Shown here: positions 31,297-39,524 of the stretch, piece after piece
Position numbering within the stretch: the stretch's first letter is position 1
How the letters are laid out: the number at the start of each line of letters is the position of its first letter
From: Spirochaetaceae bacterium
Lineage (GTDB): Bacteria > Spirochaetota > Spirochaetia > Treponematales > Treponemataceae
Direction of reading: 5' to 3'
DNA length: 39,524 nt
NCBI GenBank assembly: GCA_017622135.1
Contig: JAGARR010000026.1
Coordinates: 1-39,524 of the forward strand
Program-made: the position numbers and the translations under genes
Notes under the pieces: generated by a model
Seen by the model: the letters and a program-made list of their open reading frames with translations, nothing else
Told to the model about the DNA's origin: nothing
Database searches by the model: none

Positions 31297-34200
31297 TCAT
31301 CCCTCTGATTTCCCCGCCAGCTCCACCAGCTGCTCATGGTTCACCTGGGAGCAGGCCGCGGTGATGTCCACCAGGTGGCCGGTGCGCAGGTAGTAGAGGG
31401 CGCAGTGGACTTTTTCCTCCGGCACTCCGCAGATGGCTGCTGCTGCCGTGCGGTAGGCGGCCTGCTGGATGAAGTACTGCTCCGGCTGCTCCTTCTGGTC
31501 GGTCTTGTAGTCCACAATCTGGTAGCAGCCGTCCTCCCGTTGATATATTAGGTCCATGGAGCCTTTGAGGATATGATCCTCCAGCCGGTACCTGAACTGG
31601 TACTCCGCCCGCCGCCAGGAGGATGCTTTTGCAGCCTGGCCGGTGGGAGAGGCAAGGAAGCCCTGGGTCATGGTGGAGCACAGCTGGTGGAGCTTCTGCT
31701 GCTGACTCAAACTCAGGTGCTGCAGGTACTGGGTGGGAATTGTCGGCTGCTGGTCCTTTAGTGCCGCCTCCAGATAGAGGTGGGCGCAGGTTCCGAAGTC
31801 GGTGTAGGTGAAGGAGGTGGTGCCATTTTTCTGGTGACTGCTGCGTACCAGCTGGTCTATCTCGCTGTAGGCTCCTCCTTCGGCCTTGGGCTCCTGTTCC
31901 TGCAGGTCTTGGCCATTCTGCGCTTGCTCTTGTTGGTATTCCGGGCTGTGAGGAGCCAGATGGCTGGGGCTGCGGTAGGGACTTTCCTCCACCGCAGGAA
32001 GGACAGGCTCCCCTTGGTACCAGTCCGCCAAAGACCGTGCCAGCTCCAGCGCCGTGGTGTTCTTGGTGCTGCCCTTGATTGACTGGATTTCCTGCCGGGT
32101 GACGGGAGGAATCCATTGGAGGTCAAAGGGAGAGTCCTCCGCCACAGAAACTCCCTGGCTGGAGCTATCATCCATGACAAGCATCCTGTTCATCATGGGA
32201 AACAGCAGCTTCAGCATGGTGTTCGGGTTTTCGCTGGGCTTGAACAGCCCCGTCTCCTTGTCTGGATTGGCGCTGCCGGTGATGTAGACCTCCTCCTCGG
32301 CACGGGTCAGGGCCACGTAGAGGATGCGCCGCAGCTCCGCCAGCTCCCTGGCCTTTTCATCCTTTTGGGCGGTGAGATAGAAGAAGTTTGCCTGAGCCTT
32401 TGGTCCCAGCTGCCGCAGCTTGGGAAGATTCACTGCGATTCCCCACTGCTGGTGGTGGTAGACAGCGGCATCGTTCTGGTTTGCCTTTGGCCTTCCGTTG
32501 CTGTTCACCAAAAAAACCACGGGGAATTCCAGTCCCTTGCTTTTGTGGATGGTCATCAGCTGCACACCATTGTCCCGCTCCAGGGGAATGGATATGTCGT
32601 CAAGCTTTCCCTGATTGTTCACCTGCTGCTGTAGGGCCTGGACAAAGGCTGCCAGACTGTCGCCCTTGGCGTCTGCTTGGGCTGCCAGATGGAAGAGCTT
32701 GTCGTAGAGGGGTGCGTATTGCAGCGCCGCCTCCTGCTCCTGGGTCTTGTATTGGTAGCCCAATTGGTACCACAGGTAGCTCACCAGCTCGGTGATGGGC
32801 ATGGTGCGTGCCTTGGCCGCCAGCTGGTGGTAGACTTGGCAGCCACTGACAAAGGCCGCTGCCTCCTGCTGGTTGGAAAGGAGCAGGCTATCCTCCTGAT
32901 TGAAGATGGTGTGGGTGCCACTGGTCTGGCTGGAGCCCTTAGGGTCTATTGGGGCTATCAGGCTGGAGTCCCTAGTGTCTGTTTGGGCTGCCAGGCTGGA
33001 GCCCTTATGGGCTGTTTGGGCTGCCAGAAGAATTTCTAGTCCCTCCTTGCTGAGTCCAACAAAGGGTGAACGCAGCAGGGTGCTGTAGGCAGTCTGGTTG
33101 GCAGGATAGAGGAAGAGGGTGAGGAAGCTCAGGATGTCGTTGGTGGGAGCATCCTGAAAGAAATTGACGGTGGTCTCCGCTGAGTAGGGAATGCCCAGAT
33201 CCCGCAGGGCTGTCTCAAAGAGGTGCTGCTTGGTGGTGGTACGGAACAGGATGGCGATGTCCGAGGGATTGCGACCTGCCGCCACCAGCTCCTTGATTTT
33301 TCCTGCCACAAAATAGGCCTCGCAGTGGTTGGAGGAGAGGCTCTCCCCCTGGAGCACCTCCTCGTTGTCCTCTGCCTCCGTTGACTTGAACAGGCACAGG
33401 TGCACCCGCCGCCTGCTTTTATCCTCCGGGCTTTCATTCTCCGTGATTTTTCCTGCCAGAACTTCCTGGTAGGTGGCCTCGTAGTCTGGGGTGGTTTCCC
33501 TGTCTGCCATGAAGACTGCCTCCGGGTAGTCATGGCTCCTGCCGCCGGGCTGGTAGGGGAGGCCACCGAAGATGGTGTTGAAGGCGGCGATGAGGGTGGG
33601 ATGGGAGCGGTAGTTGTAAGACAGGCTCAATGCAGCTCCCCTTTCGTCCTGCCCCAATAATTCTCTTGCGAGTCCCGACTCGTTGTACCTTAATAATTCT
33701 CTTGCGAGTCCCGACTCGTTGTGCCCCAATAATTCTCTTGCGAGTCCCCGGAAGACAGACACATCGGCGCCACGGAACCGGTAGATGGACTGCTTCTCGT
33801 CTCCCACGAAAAAGAGCTTGCCTGGGTCGAGGCATTCCGGGGGAACAGCGTCCTGATTGAAGGTGTCCAGCCGTTCCGATAGGGCATACAGCAAGTCCTT
33901 TTGGAGCTTGTTGTCGTCCTGGAATTCGTCGATCATGATGGCCCTGTAGCCTTCCTTCTCGGTCTGGCGGATTTCCCGCTGGTTTTTCAGAGTGTCCAGT
34001 GCCAGCTGGGCTGCGTCGGCAAAGGTGAGGATGCCTGCCTGCCGCTTGCTGCGGTTGTACTGCTCCTGGAATTCATTCAGAAGACCAGCTAGATCCCGCA
34101 GTTCCTGCTGGCGATACAAGAGGTTGGTCAGGGAGGTCAACAGGGGGTAGGTCTCCTCCTTCAAGGCTTTCAGGGGCTGGTTCCAGGGCTTTGTGTGCTG

Positions 34201-35142
34201 CCCGTTGAGCCTCAAGTCAACGAATCGCTCCACCGCCTTGCAGAATCTGAGGGCTGTTTCCCCTTCATCCAGCTTCAATGAGCTTGTCTCCCACTCCTCC
34301 TGCTGGAAGGAGTTCACCGCCGCCTGGAGCTTCGGGATGAAGGTGGATGTGCCCGTGCCCTCGTCCTCTATCATCTGCTGTAGCTGGTACACCAGCCCAT
34401 CAATCTCCTCTGCCAGCCGAAGAAATTCCTGTCCTGCGTATTGCAGCTGGTTCTCCACTTCCTGGGAAAAATTCACCGGGTTGGCGATGCTGGAGTGGTT
34501 GATGACGGTTTGGGCAAAAAGCTCGTCGGCCAGGTTGTCCAGCCGGGAAAGGGTGGTGGTGGCTATCATCTGGATGGCAGGATTGTGGCGGTGGCCCAGC
34601 ACAAAGGGCAGGGCCAGCTGTGTTGCCATGGTCTGCGCTTGCTGGTCGTCGATGACAAAGTCGGGCTTGATGCCGTACTGTCCCACGGACTGTCTGATTA
34701 TGCTGGAGCAGTAGGAGTCCAGGGTCTGGATGCGGGCTGAGTGGAAGTCTGCCACCGCCTGGATTGCCTCCGCTGTGCCGAACAGGTTTGCCACTGCCAG
34801 CAGGGTTTGGTAGATGCGGGAATACATCTCTGCGGTGGCCTTGCGGGTAAAGGTGAGGGTGAGGATTTCAGACACCTTCAGCTTTCTGACGCAGACCAGG
34901 TAGGCGTAGCGGCGGGCCAGCACAAAGGTCTTTCCTGCCCCCGCTCCTGCGGCGGCAACGGTGTTGACGGAGCTGGTGACAGCGGCCTGCTGCTCCTGAT
35001 TCAGTCCCCTGTTGTCCTTGGTGCCGTCTCCCTCCAAAAGCCAGTGCTCCAGTGTGATTCCCTGGATACCGCACGTCTTGTTCCTGTCAAATGATGTATC
35101 GTTCATGGTGTCTCCCTGTTGGCTGTTTTCCTGTCCCCTCAT
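31297..35142 (-). CDS. addA: ATP-dependent helicase/nuclease subunit A (AddA/RexA)
   Basis: The 1281-aa protein is a UvrD-type SF1 helicase fused to a C-terminal RecB-like nuclease. Helicase motifs include Walker A AAGAGAGKT (about residues 64-72), TLTFTRKATAEMYSRI, IMIDEFQDDN, FFVGDEKQSIYRFRGAD, LSLSYNYRSHP, LMTIHKSKGLEFPVVFLVN and YVALTRAEEEVYITG. The nuclease ends with HILKGSMDLIYQ and QIVDYKTDQKE. With AddB it processes double-strand breaks for recombination. Two internal tandem repeats encode 12-aa GLARELL units just before YNYRSHP and 11-aa AAQT...GSS units further on. The ATG at 35142 overlaps the addB stop as ATGA and has GAGG upstream; ATG 35106 with GGGAGA is an alternative. Confidence 0.93.
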   Translation of the reverse strand: MRGQENSQQGDTMNDTSFDRNKTCGIQGITLEHWLLEGDGTKDNRGLNQEQQAAVTSSVNTVAAAGAGAGKTFVLARRYAYLVCVRKLKVSEILTLTFTRKATAEMYSRIYQTLLAVANLFGTAEAIQAVADFHSARIQTLDSYCSSIIRQSVGQYGIKPDFVIDDQQAQTMATQLALPFVLGHRHNPAIQMIATTTLSRLDNLADELFAQTVINHSSIANPVNFSQEVENQLQYAGQEFLRLAEEIDGLVYQLQQMIEDEGTGTSTFIPKLQAAVNSFQQEEWETSSLKLDEGETALRFCKAVERFVDLRLNGQHTKPWNQPLKALKEETYPLLTSLTNLLYRQQELRDLAGLLNEFQEQYNRSKRQAGILTFADAAQLALDTLKNQREIRQTEKEGYRAIMIDEFQDDNKLQKDLLYALSERLDTFNQDAVPPECLDPGKLFFVGDEKQSIYRFRGADVSVFRGLARELLGHNESGLARELLRYNESGLARELLGQDERGAALSLSYNYRSHPTLIAAFNTIFGGLPYQPGGRSHDYPEAVFMADRETTPDYEATYQEVLAGKITENESPEDKSRRRVHLCLFKSTEAEDNEEVLQGESLSSNHCEAYFVAGKIKELVAAGRNPSDIAILFRTTTKQHLFETALRDLGIPYSAETTVNFFQDAPTNDILSFLTLFLYPANQTAYSTLLRSPFVGLSKEGLEILLAAQTAHKGSSLAAQTDTRDSSLIAPIDPKGSSQTSGTHTIFNQEDSLLLSNQQEAAAFVSGCQVYHQLAAKARTMPITELVSYLWYQLGYQYKTQEQEAALQYAPLYDKLFHLAAQADAKGDSLAAFVQALQQQVNNQGKLDDISIPLERDNGVQLMTIHKSKGLEFPVVFLVNSNGRPKANQNDAAVYHHQQWGIAVNLPKLRQLGPKAQANFFYLTAQKDEKARELAELRRILYVALTRAEEEVYITGSANPDKETGLFKPSENPNTMLKLLFPMMNRMLVMDDSSSQGVSVAEDSPFDLQWIPPVTRQEIQSIKGSTKNTTALELARSLADWYQGEPVLPAVEESPYRSPSHLAPHSPEYQQEQAQNGQDLQEQEPKAEGGAYSEIDQLVRSSHQKNGTTSFTYTDFGTCAHLYLEAALKDQQPTIPTQYLQHLSLSQQQKLHQLCSTMTQGFLASPTGQAAKASSWRRAEYQFRYRLEDHILKGSMDLIYQREDGCYQIVDYKTDQKEQPEQYFIQQAAYRTAAAAICGVPEEKVHCALYYLRTGHLVDITAACSQVNHEQLVELAGKSEG
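32932..33030 (-). repeat. 33-bp tandem repeat inside addA, three units
   Basis: Three successive, diverged 33-bp units start at 32932, 32965 and 32998, each beginning GGAG.CC on the plus strand. They encode 11-aa AAQT/DxxxSS-like segments and keep the frame. Confidence 0.75.
33656..33749 (-). repeat. 36-bp tandem repeat inside addA, about 2.6 units
   Basis: AATAATTCTCTTGCGAGTCC recurs at 33656, 33692 and 33728 with a 36-bp period. The two full units differ at very few bases. They encode GLARELLGHNES, GLARELLRYNES and GLARELLGQDER, placed between helicase motif III (QSIYRFRGAD) and the YNYRSHP motif. Confidence 0.95.
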
Positions 35143-38100
35143 ACCTCGTCCCTCCCCACCGTGTAGGTGGTACGGCAGATCCGTCGCCAGGGACAGGAGC
35201 TGCAGGTTTCATAGTTCACCTTTGTCATTTGGGGGAAGGTGCAGCTCTTGATGGCGGCGGCGAATTGTCCAGCGTATCGGAGGGCTGCCGCCACGGTGTG
35301 GTTGAAGGTGAAGCCCTTTTCTCCCTCCTTGGTGATGATTCCCCTGTCCCGCTGGGGCCGCCTGTTGTCATCAAAGCCGAAGATGACGGAAACCGCTCCG
35401 TCCTTGATAGTCATGAAGGCACCAGAGTCGATGGTGCGCTCTGGGTAGCAGCTTTCATAGAGGATGGTGTAGAAGGCCATCTGGAAGTTGGCCAGCCTGC
35501 CCTCCTGGTCAAGGTGTGCCTCCTGCAGCTTCGGGGCATTGCCCAGCTTGAAGTCCAGCAGAATCAGGTCGTCGTCGGGGCTGGCCAAAAGGCAGTCCAG
35601 TCGGCCGGTGAACACAAAGCCCTCCAGCTGCCGGATGAATTCCTTTCGCTGCTCATCAGTGATGGGGAAGCTTTCATTGGGCAACTGGATTTCTTTGTCT
35701 GCCAATTTTTCCAGCAGGGGAAGAAGCTGCGTGGGCTGGCAGCTGAGGCCTTCCTCCAGAGATACCACTTGGTGGTCAGGGAAAGTCTTGCACAGGGCGA
35801 CCATGAAGGAGCTGACCGTGTCAAGGATGTGGGCCTTCTGGGCTAGCAGCAGGTCCTGTGTCAGGGGAGAAAGCCTGTGCTGCTGGGAAAGCACCGTGTC
35901 CACGGCCTTTTCCAGACGCTGCTGCTCCTCCGGTATCAATGATTCCCCCCTGAGCTCCTGGACGTGGGGCGGAATGAGGGGAGTCCCGCAGTGCTTCATG
36001 GGCTCCAGGTACAGCTGAATGATGTTGTGGTAGATGGTTCCCATCCAGGCATCCTGCATCAACTGGGCCTGGGTGTCTGGCTCCTCCAGCTTAAGGATAC
36101 GTTTGAAGTACCAGTGGCGGGGACAGATGAAAAAGTCGTTCAGATGGCTTTCGGAAATATTGAGGCCATTTGAATAGAAGAGAGCCTGCTTAATCTTGTC
36201 CTTCCAGTGGGGAAAGGTGCACTGTATCTGGGGTAGATTGCCTTGACTGGCATTTTCTGGGGACGAGGTCTCTTGATGGAGGCTGTCGGATACTTCCAGC
36301 TGTGACTTCCAGTGGTGGAAGCCCTCCTGCTGGATTGCCGTGGGGGTGAACGGTGCGGTCTGGGGGTTGGTGGGGCTGCCCCCTTTTCTGGCCAGCTGGA
36401 ACAGGTCCCGCTCCTGCATGATGAAGTCCTGCTGCCGGTGGATGGCGCTGCCGGTGGCCTCCAGCAGGCTCACCGTTTCACGGGGGATGGCATCCAGTCC
36501 ATTGTGGGGGATGCTGTAGCCGGCAAGGTTGTTTTCTGCCACGGAAAACCGTACCGGCAGGCGGCTGTGGAGCTGGTAGAGCTGGATGAAGCTGTCGGAG
36601 GGATTGGAGTCGGTGAGGCCCAGCCTGTTCCGCTTTGCCTGGGACAGGAAGCCCAGCTGCTGGAACAGGTGGGTGATGTCCTTCTGGCTGGCTCCCACCA
36701 CAATGTGGCAGCCGGCGGGGGCGGAGGCCACCAACCGGTAGGGCACCACCCACACGCCTTGGTCATCACTCTGGGGCAGGTACTCCTTTTCCTCCAGAAC
36801 CTGAAGGAAAAAGCTGAAGGGGTTGGGTACCGGCAGCTGGGGAAAATCACGTTCCAGATCCATGAGTCCCGCCAGCTCCGTGATGCAGCGTCCCAGCACC
36901 TGGTCGCTCTCTTGATCCACCTGTCCCATATCCCAGAATTTGTCCCTGAACTGGAAGTAGGCTTCCCGCAGTTTCTCAAAGCTGGTGGCCTGGGAGAATC
37001 GCTGGGCTTCTTGACGCAGACTGGTGTACAATCGGTGGAGCCGCTCCTCCCGGGGATTTCTCTTGAAGGCCTCCTTCCAGGGGTCGATGGTACGGTTGGT
37101 GTGATTGTCAGTGTAGGAGCACAGGCAGCTGTTGTCTATGCCGAACTGGATAAGCTCGTCCTTCAGCTGGGGCTCCCTCCAGGGCAGGTGGTGGTTCAGC
37201 AGCAGCTCCTTGAGGCTGTCGAAGGAGAAGTCCCTTGCAAGGCAGCCCTGTATCTGGGCGAAGATGGCACCTGCTCCGTAGGCAGAAAGGGGCTTTCCCG
37301 TGCGGAATACGGCGGGAATGGCGTAGAGCTGGAATTCCCGCTGCAGGTAGGGTGCCATAGTCTCCATGTCCGGCACGCTGACATAGATGTCTTGGTAGCG
37401 GCACTGACCTGATTCCACCAGATTGCGGATGAACAGGGCCGTCTCCCGCAGTTCCTGGCGGGCATTGCCGTAATGGATGCAGCGGGGGGCGGCGGAGTTG
37501 TGGGTGTCGCAGGAAATCAGGGTGATGTGGCTGCTGGATTCCAGAATGTGGCGGTACTCGCTGAAGTCCGTGAGGATTTCAGGATAGAAGATGAGGTAGT
37601 TGCGGCCGTCGTCCTCGAAGGGAGGCTGCTCCCAGGCCGGGTCAAAGCGGTTGTTTTCCTCGAGGAAATTCTTGTACAGGCCGTGGAGGGTCATGAGGTC
37701 CTGATCCTGCAGGTCCAGCTGCGGTTGTTCTGCCGGCTGGCTTTGCAGGGCCCTTTCGTGGCTGCGTCGCCAGCTTTCCAGGGAGGGCAGCAGGCTTGCA
37801 ATCCAGTTGGTGAAGCTCTGGGCCTCCTGGGCGTAGTGGGGGTTGATGAGGCTGGAGAACAGGGGCGCCTCCCCCTGGGCCACTTTTCGGGCGTTCTCCT
37901 GAATCAGGTGGCTGGCAAAAATCTTCCGCATCATGGAGGGAATGCTGGCCTTGTCCTGCTGACGGGAGCGGATGGCCTCGCTCTTGAAGCTGTCCCAAGC
38001 CACAAACCGTTCCATGGCCACTGCCGGTACATGGTCCAGCATCCGCTCCGCCCACATTTGGGCCGCTCGTCCTGTGGAGAAGACAAACACCGTGTCCTGC

Positions 38101-38156
38101 CTTTCCAAGTGCTCCAGAATGATTTGTTCTGTCCTGCTGATGACTGTTCCTTCCAT
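35139..38156 (-). CDS. addB: ATP-dependent helicase/nuclease subunit B (AddB-like)
   Basis: The 1005-aa protein pairs with AddA. The N-terminal half is an inactivated helicase-like region; where a Walker A would be expected it reads VFVFSTGRAAQMWAERM, with no GKT. The C-terminal nuclease has HLNDFFICPRHWYFKRILKL with the first cluster Cys, GRLDCLLASPDDDLILLDFK with the nuclease Asp and Lys, and near the end CSSCPWRRIC. Together these give the four cysteines of the Fe-S cluster typical of AddB nucleases. AAGGAG lies 5 nt before the ATG. The stop overlaps the addA start as ATGA, implying coupled translation. It acts in double-strand break processing. Confidence 0.9.
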   Translation of the reverse strand: MEGTVISRTEQIILEHLERQDTVFVFSTGRAAQMWAERMLDHVPAVAMERFVAWDSFKSEAIRSRQQDKASIPSMMRKIFASHLIQENARKVAQGEAPLFSSLINPHYAQEAQSFTNWIASLLPSLESWRRSHERALQSQPAEQPQLDLQDQDLMTLHGLYKNFLEENNRFDPAWEQPPFEDDGRNYLIFYPEILTDFSEYRHILESSSHITLISCDTHNSAAPRCIHYGNARQELRETALFIRNLVESGQCRYQDIYVSVPDMETMAPYLQREFQLYAIPAVFRTGKPLSAYGAGAIFAQIQGCLARDFSFDSLKELLLNHHLPWREPQLKDELIQFGIDNSCLCSYTDNHTNRTIDPWKEAFKRNPREERLHRLYTSLRQEAQRFSQATSFEKLREAYFQFRDKFWDMGQVDQESDQVLGRCITELAGLMDLERDFPQLPVPNPFSFFLQVLEEKEYLPQSDDQGVWVVPYRLVASAPAGCHIVVGASQKDITHLFQQLGFLSQAKRNRLGLTDSNPSDSFIQLYQLHSRLPVRFSVAENNLAGYSIPHNGLDAIPRETVSLLEATGSAIHRQQDFIMQERDLFQLARKGGSPTNPQTAPFTPTAIQQEGFHHWKSQLEVSDSLHQETSSPENASQGNLPQIQCTFPHWKDKIKQALFYSNGLNISESHLNDFFICPRHWYFKRILKLEEPDTQAQLMQDAWMGTIYHNIIQLYLEPMKHCGTPLIPPHVQELRGESLIPEEQQRLEKAVDTVLSQQHRLSPLTQDLLLAQKAHILDTVSSFMVALCKTFPDHQVVSLEEGLSCQPTQLLPLLEKLADKEIQLPNESFPITDEQRKEFIRQLEGFVFTGRLDCLLASPDDDLILLDFKLGNAPKLQEAHLDQEGRLANFQMAFYTILYESCYPERTIDSGAFMTIKDGAVSVIFGFDDNRRPQRDRGIITKEGEKGFTFNHTVAAALRYAGQFAAAIKSCTFPQMTKVNYETCSSCPWRRICRTTYTVGRDEV

Positions 38157-38241
38157 GAACGCTCCTTCTCAAGACTTTGATTGTACTATGGAAGGGAGCG
38201 GAAGGGAAGAGCCGATAAAATAATTTTTTAGGGAGGGGATC

Positions 38242-39144
38242 CTACCCCTCCAGCTCCTTGGCCTCCTCCCACAGCTGGTCCATCTGCTGGAAATGCGCCT
38301 TGTCCATGGGAATGCCCTGGCGTTCCATGGACTGCTCCACGTGGCGGAAGCGGCGGTAGAACTTGGCGTTGGTGGCGGACAGGGCCGCATTTGGGTCCAC
38401 CTGATAGTGGCGGCAGAGGTTTGCCACGGCAAACAGCAGGTCTCCCAGCTCCTCCTCCAGGTGCAGCTGGGCGGCATCCAGCTGGGGGGTGGAGTGGGTG
38501 GTGAGGGGCTCCAGCTTGCTGTCGCCCCTGCCATTGGCTGGCTTGCTGACGGCAAGGATTTGCTCCCGTGCGGCGGCGGCATTTTTAACCTCTTCCAGCT
38601 CCTCTTCTACCTTGGCCAGCACCTGCTCTGGCCCCTCCCAGTCAAAGGCCTTCTTCGCTGCCTTCTTCTGGTATTTCAGAGCCTTCAGCAGGGGTGGAAA
38701 ACCTGCCGGCACCTGGTCAAGGATGGACTGTTCCCTGCGGCCCTCCACCTTCTCCTTGATGGCGTCCCACTGGGAGATGACCTGCTCCCCTGTGGTGAGG
38801 TTTTCCTGCAGCTGGGAGCGTCCCTCCGACTGGGGAAACACGTGGGGATGGCGGCGGATGAGCTTTTCGGCCACCTCCTGCATCACGTCGGCCACGGTAA
38901 AGTCACCCTGCTGCTGGTAGATGTAGGAGATCAGCAGTCCGTTCAGCAGGAGGTCTCCCAGCTCCTCCTTGGCGTGCTCCGCATCCTGCTGGGTGATGGC
39001 GTCCACCACCTCGAAGGACTCTTCTATCAAGGTGTTCCGCAACGAGAGGGGTGTCTGCTCCCGGTCCCAGGGGCAGCCGTCGGGCGCCCGCAGGCGCTGT
39101 ATCACGGAGTAAAAAAAATCAAAGGCTTGGGCTGTATCTTTCAC
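38242..39144 (-). CDS. mazG: Nucleoside triphosphate pyrophosphohydrolase MazG
   Basis: The 300-aa protein has two MazG domains. The N-terminal one starts with RLRAPDGCPWDREQTPLSLR and has EESFEVVDAI with EELGDLLLN; the C-terminal one has EEELGDLLFAVANLCRHYQ, then the conserved ALSATNAKFYRRFRHVE. The paired ExxE...ExxD metal sites are visible in both. MazG hydrolyses NTPs and dNTPs to the monophosphates, with roles in nucleotide sanitation and lowering (p)ppGpp. The start is GTG at 39144 with no Shine-Dalgarno; the -10 box ends only 7 nt upstream, so the message may be leaderless. Confidence 0.93.
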   Translation of the reverse strand: MKDTAQAFDFFYSVIQRLRAPDGCPWDREQTPLSLRNTLIEESFEVVDAITQQDAEHAKEELGDLLLNGLLISYIYQQQGDFTVADVMQEVAEKLIRRHPHVFPQSEGRSQLQENLTTGEQVISQWDAIKEKVEGRREQSILDQVPAGFPPLLKALKYQKKAAKKAFDWEGPEQVLAKVEEELEEVKNAAAAREQILAVSKPANGRGDSKLEPLTTHSTPQLDAAQLHLEEELGDLLFAVANLCRHYQVDPNAALSATNAKFYRRFRHVEQSMERQGIPMDKAHFQQMDQLWEEAKELEG

Positions 39145-39151
39145 AGGCAGC

Positions 39152-39180
39152 AGTATAGCATGGGGAGCGTGAAATGTAAA
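39152..39180 (-). promoter_or_regulatory. Promoter of mazG, abutting the start codon
   Basis: On the minus strand TTTACA (39180-39175) is followed after 17 bp by TATACT (39157-39152). The GTG start begins 8 nt later at 39144, where transcription should start. Confidence 0.7.
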
Positions 39181-39219
39181 AGGGTGTGTCCGTTACAAAT
39201 CGAAGCATCCCAGCCTTGC

Positions 39220-39438
39220 TCAAGTGAGCTCGACCCGTCGCTCCCGCAGCAGCTTGATTTCGGAGGCATAGCCGGGAAGCTCGTTGGGGGTCTCCAGCAC
39301 GAATGGCAGATCCCGAAGCACCGGATGGCTCACCACCCGCACCAGGGCCTCCAGTCCGATATGGCCCTCACCAATCCGTGCGTGGCGGTCCTTGCGGCTC
39401 AGCTGTCCTGAGATTCCCCTTGATTCGTCTCCTCTCAA
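39220..39438 (-). pseudogene. nfo: 3' remnant of endonuclease IV gene (nfo)
   Basis: The last 65 or so residues of endonuclease IV are recognisable: [40 protein letters not shown] and [14 protein letters not shown]. Known enzymes have an NDSK motif just before the .RKDRH block; here it is replaced by unrelated residues, and an in-frame TGA stands at 39445-39447. Homology is lost at about 39410, and none of the three minus frames to the window end restores it. The gene is therefore cut by a rearrangement, insertion or assembly join. Endonuclease IV cleaves DNA at abasic sites; this remnant lacks most metal ligands. Confidence 0.8.
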
Positions 39439-39524
39439 AGGCCCTCACTCCGCTTTTCGACCGTCTTTTGAACGGCTTGGTGTCCGCCCGGAAAAAAAAG
39501 TTGTGGCGTTTTATGACATTCGAG
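39411..39524 (+). other. Foreign sequence replacing the 5' part of nfo, possible insertion element end
   Basis: The last 114 bp share no reading with endonuclease IV. A plus-strand frame through it is open to the edge (containing [20 protein letters not shown]), with an ATG at 39513 (MTFE). It could be the end of an insertion sequence that continues beyond the window, or an assembly chimera. No terminal repeat can be shown with one end only. Confidence 0.35.

Noticed and set aside
1..39524. Shared CATTCGAG at both window ends as a sign of circularity
   Set aside because: Only 8 bases match, and joining the ends would not complete a CRISPR spacer preceded by a repeat.

Overview
The window looks like a chromosomal contig from a host-associated spirochaete, most likely a Treponema or close relative. 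This is inferred from several traits and not proven. The small XRE regulator starting MNFWENV is of a kind I associate with treponemes. There are several lipoproteins with relaxed lipoboxes (LVGC, LTSC, LVSC). Surface proteins carry Listeria/Bacteroides-type (InlB B) repeats and GLUG repeats, and one lipoprotein resembles the IgG protease IdeS. The tRNA has no encoded CCA. Most genes look GC-rich (roughly mid-50s %), but the 15.1-15.7 kb stretch is visibly more AT-rich.

Layout. 1-431: leader-distal end of a type I-C-like CRISPR array; cas genes would lie off the left edge. 0.45-3.3 kb: a YgbA-like nitrosative-stress protein (-), then an ankyrin/AAA+ ATPase gene pair (+). 3.4-5.1 kb (-): small alarmone synthetase, a secreted protein and a YbjQ-family protein. 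5.2-9.3 kb: two surface lipoprotein genes (-) divergent from an XRE regulator, with three palindromic operator-like sites between them. 9.5-11.4 kb: citramalate synthase and tRNA-Pro(GGG). 11.6-14.6 kb: a PAS/GGDEF/EAL/PAS/GAF protein split by an in-frame amber codon. 14.6-16.4 kb: an XRE regulator and a set of small unknown, DUF1232 and Cys-rich proteins. 16.4-21.2 kb: TlpA-like thioredoxin, CcdA, a chemoreceptor and lipoprotein MsrAB. 21.3-22.7 kb: IdeS-like cysteine protease lipoprotein. 22.7-25.2 kb (-): ferredoxin-like protein and Hcp. 25.3-29.8 kb (+): class I ribonucleotide reductase NrdA and NrdB, then a Crp/Fnr regulator. 29.9-31.2 kb (-): Cof-type HAD phosphatase and YbaK deacylase. 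31.3-38.2 kb (-): AddA and AddB. 38.2-39.2 kb (-): MazG. The right edge holds a 3' remnant of nfo (endonuclease IV).

Linked functions. CcdA, the TlpA-like thioredoxin and lipoprotein MsrAB form a plausible electron route for repairing oxidised methionines outside the cytoplasm. Hcp, its ferredoxin partner, the YgbA-like protein and perhaps the Crp/Fnr regulator suggest a nitrosative-stress response. AddAB, MazG, RNR and nfo concern DNA repair and nucleotide supply. The lipoproteins and the IdeS-like protease are probable host-interface proteins. The most noteworthy items are the IdeS-like protease lacking the usual aspartates, the triple-operator surface-protein locus, the amber-interrupted c-di-GMP protein, the tandem repeats inside addA, and the ankyrin/AAA+ pair.
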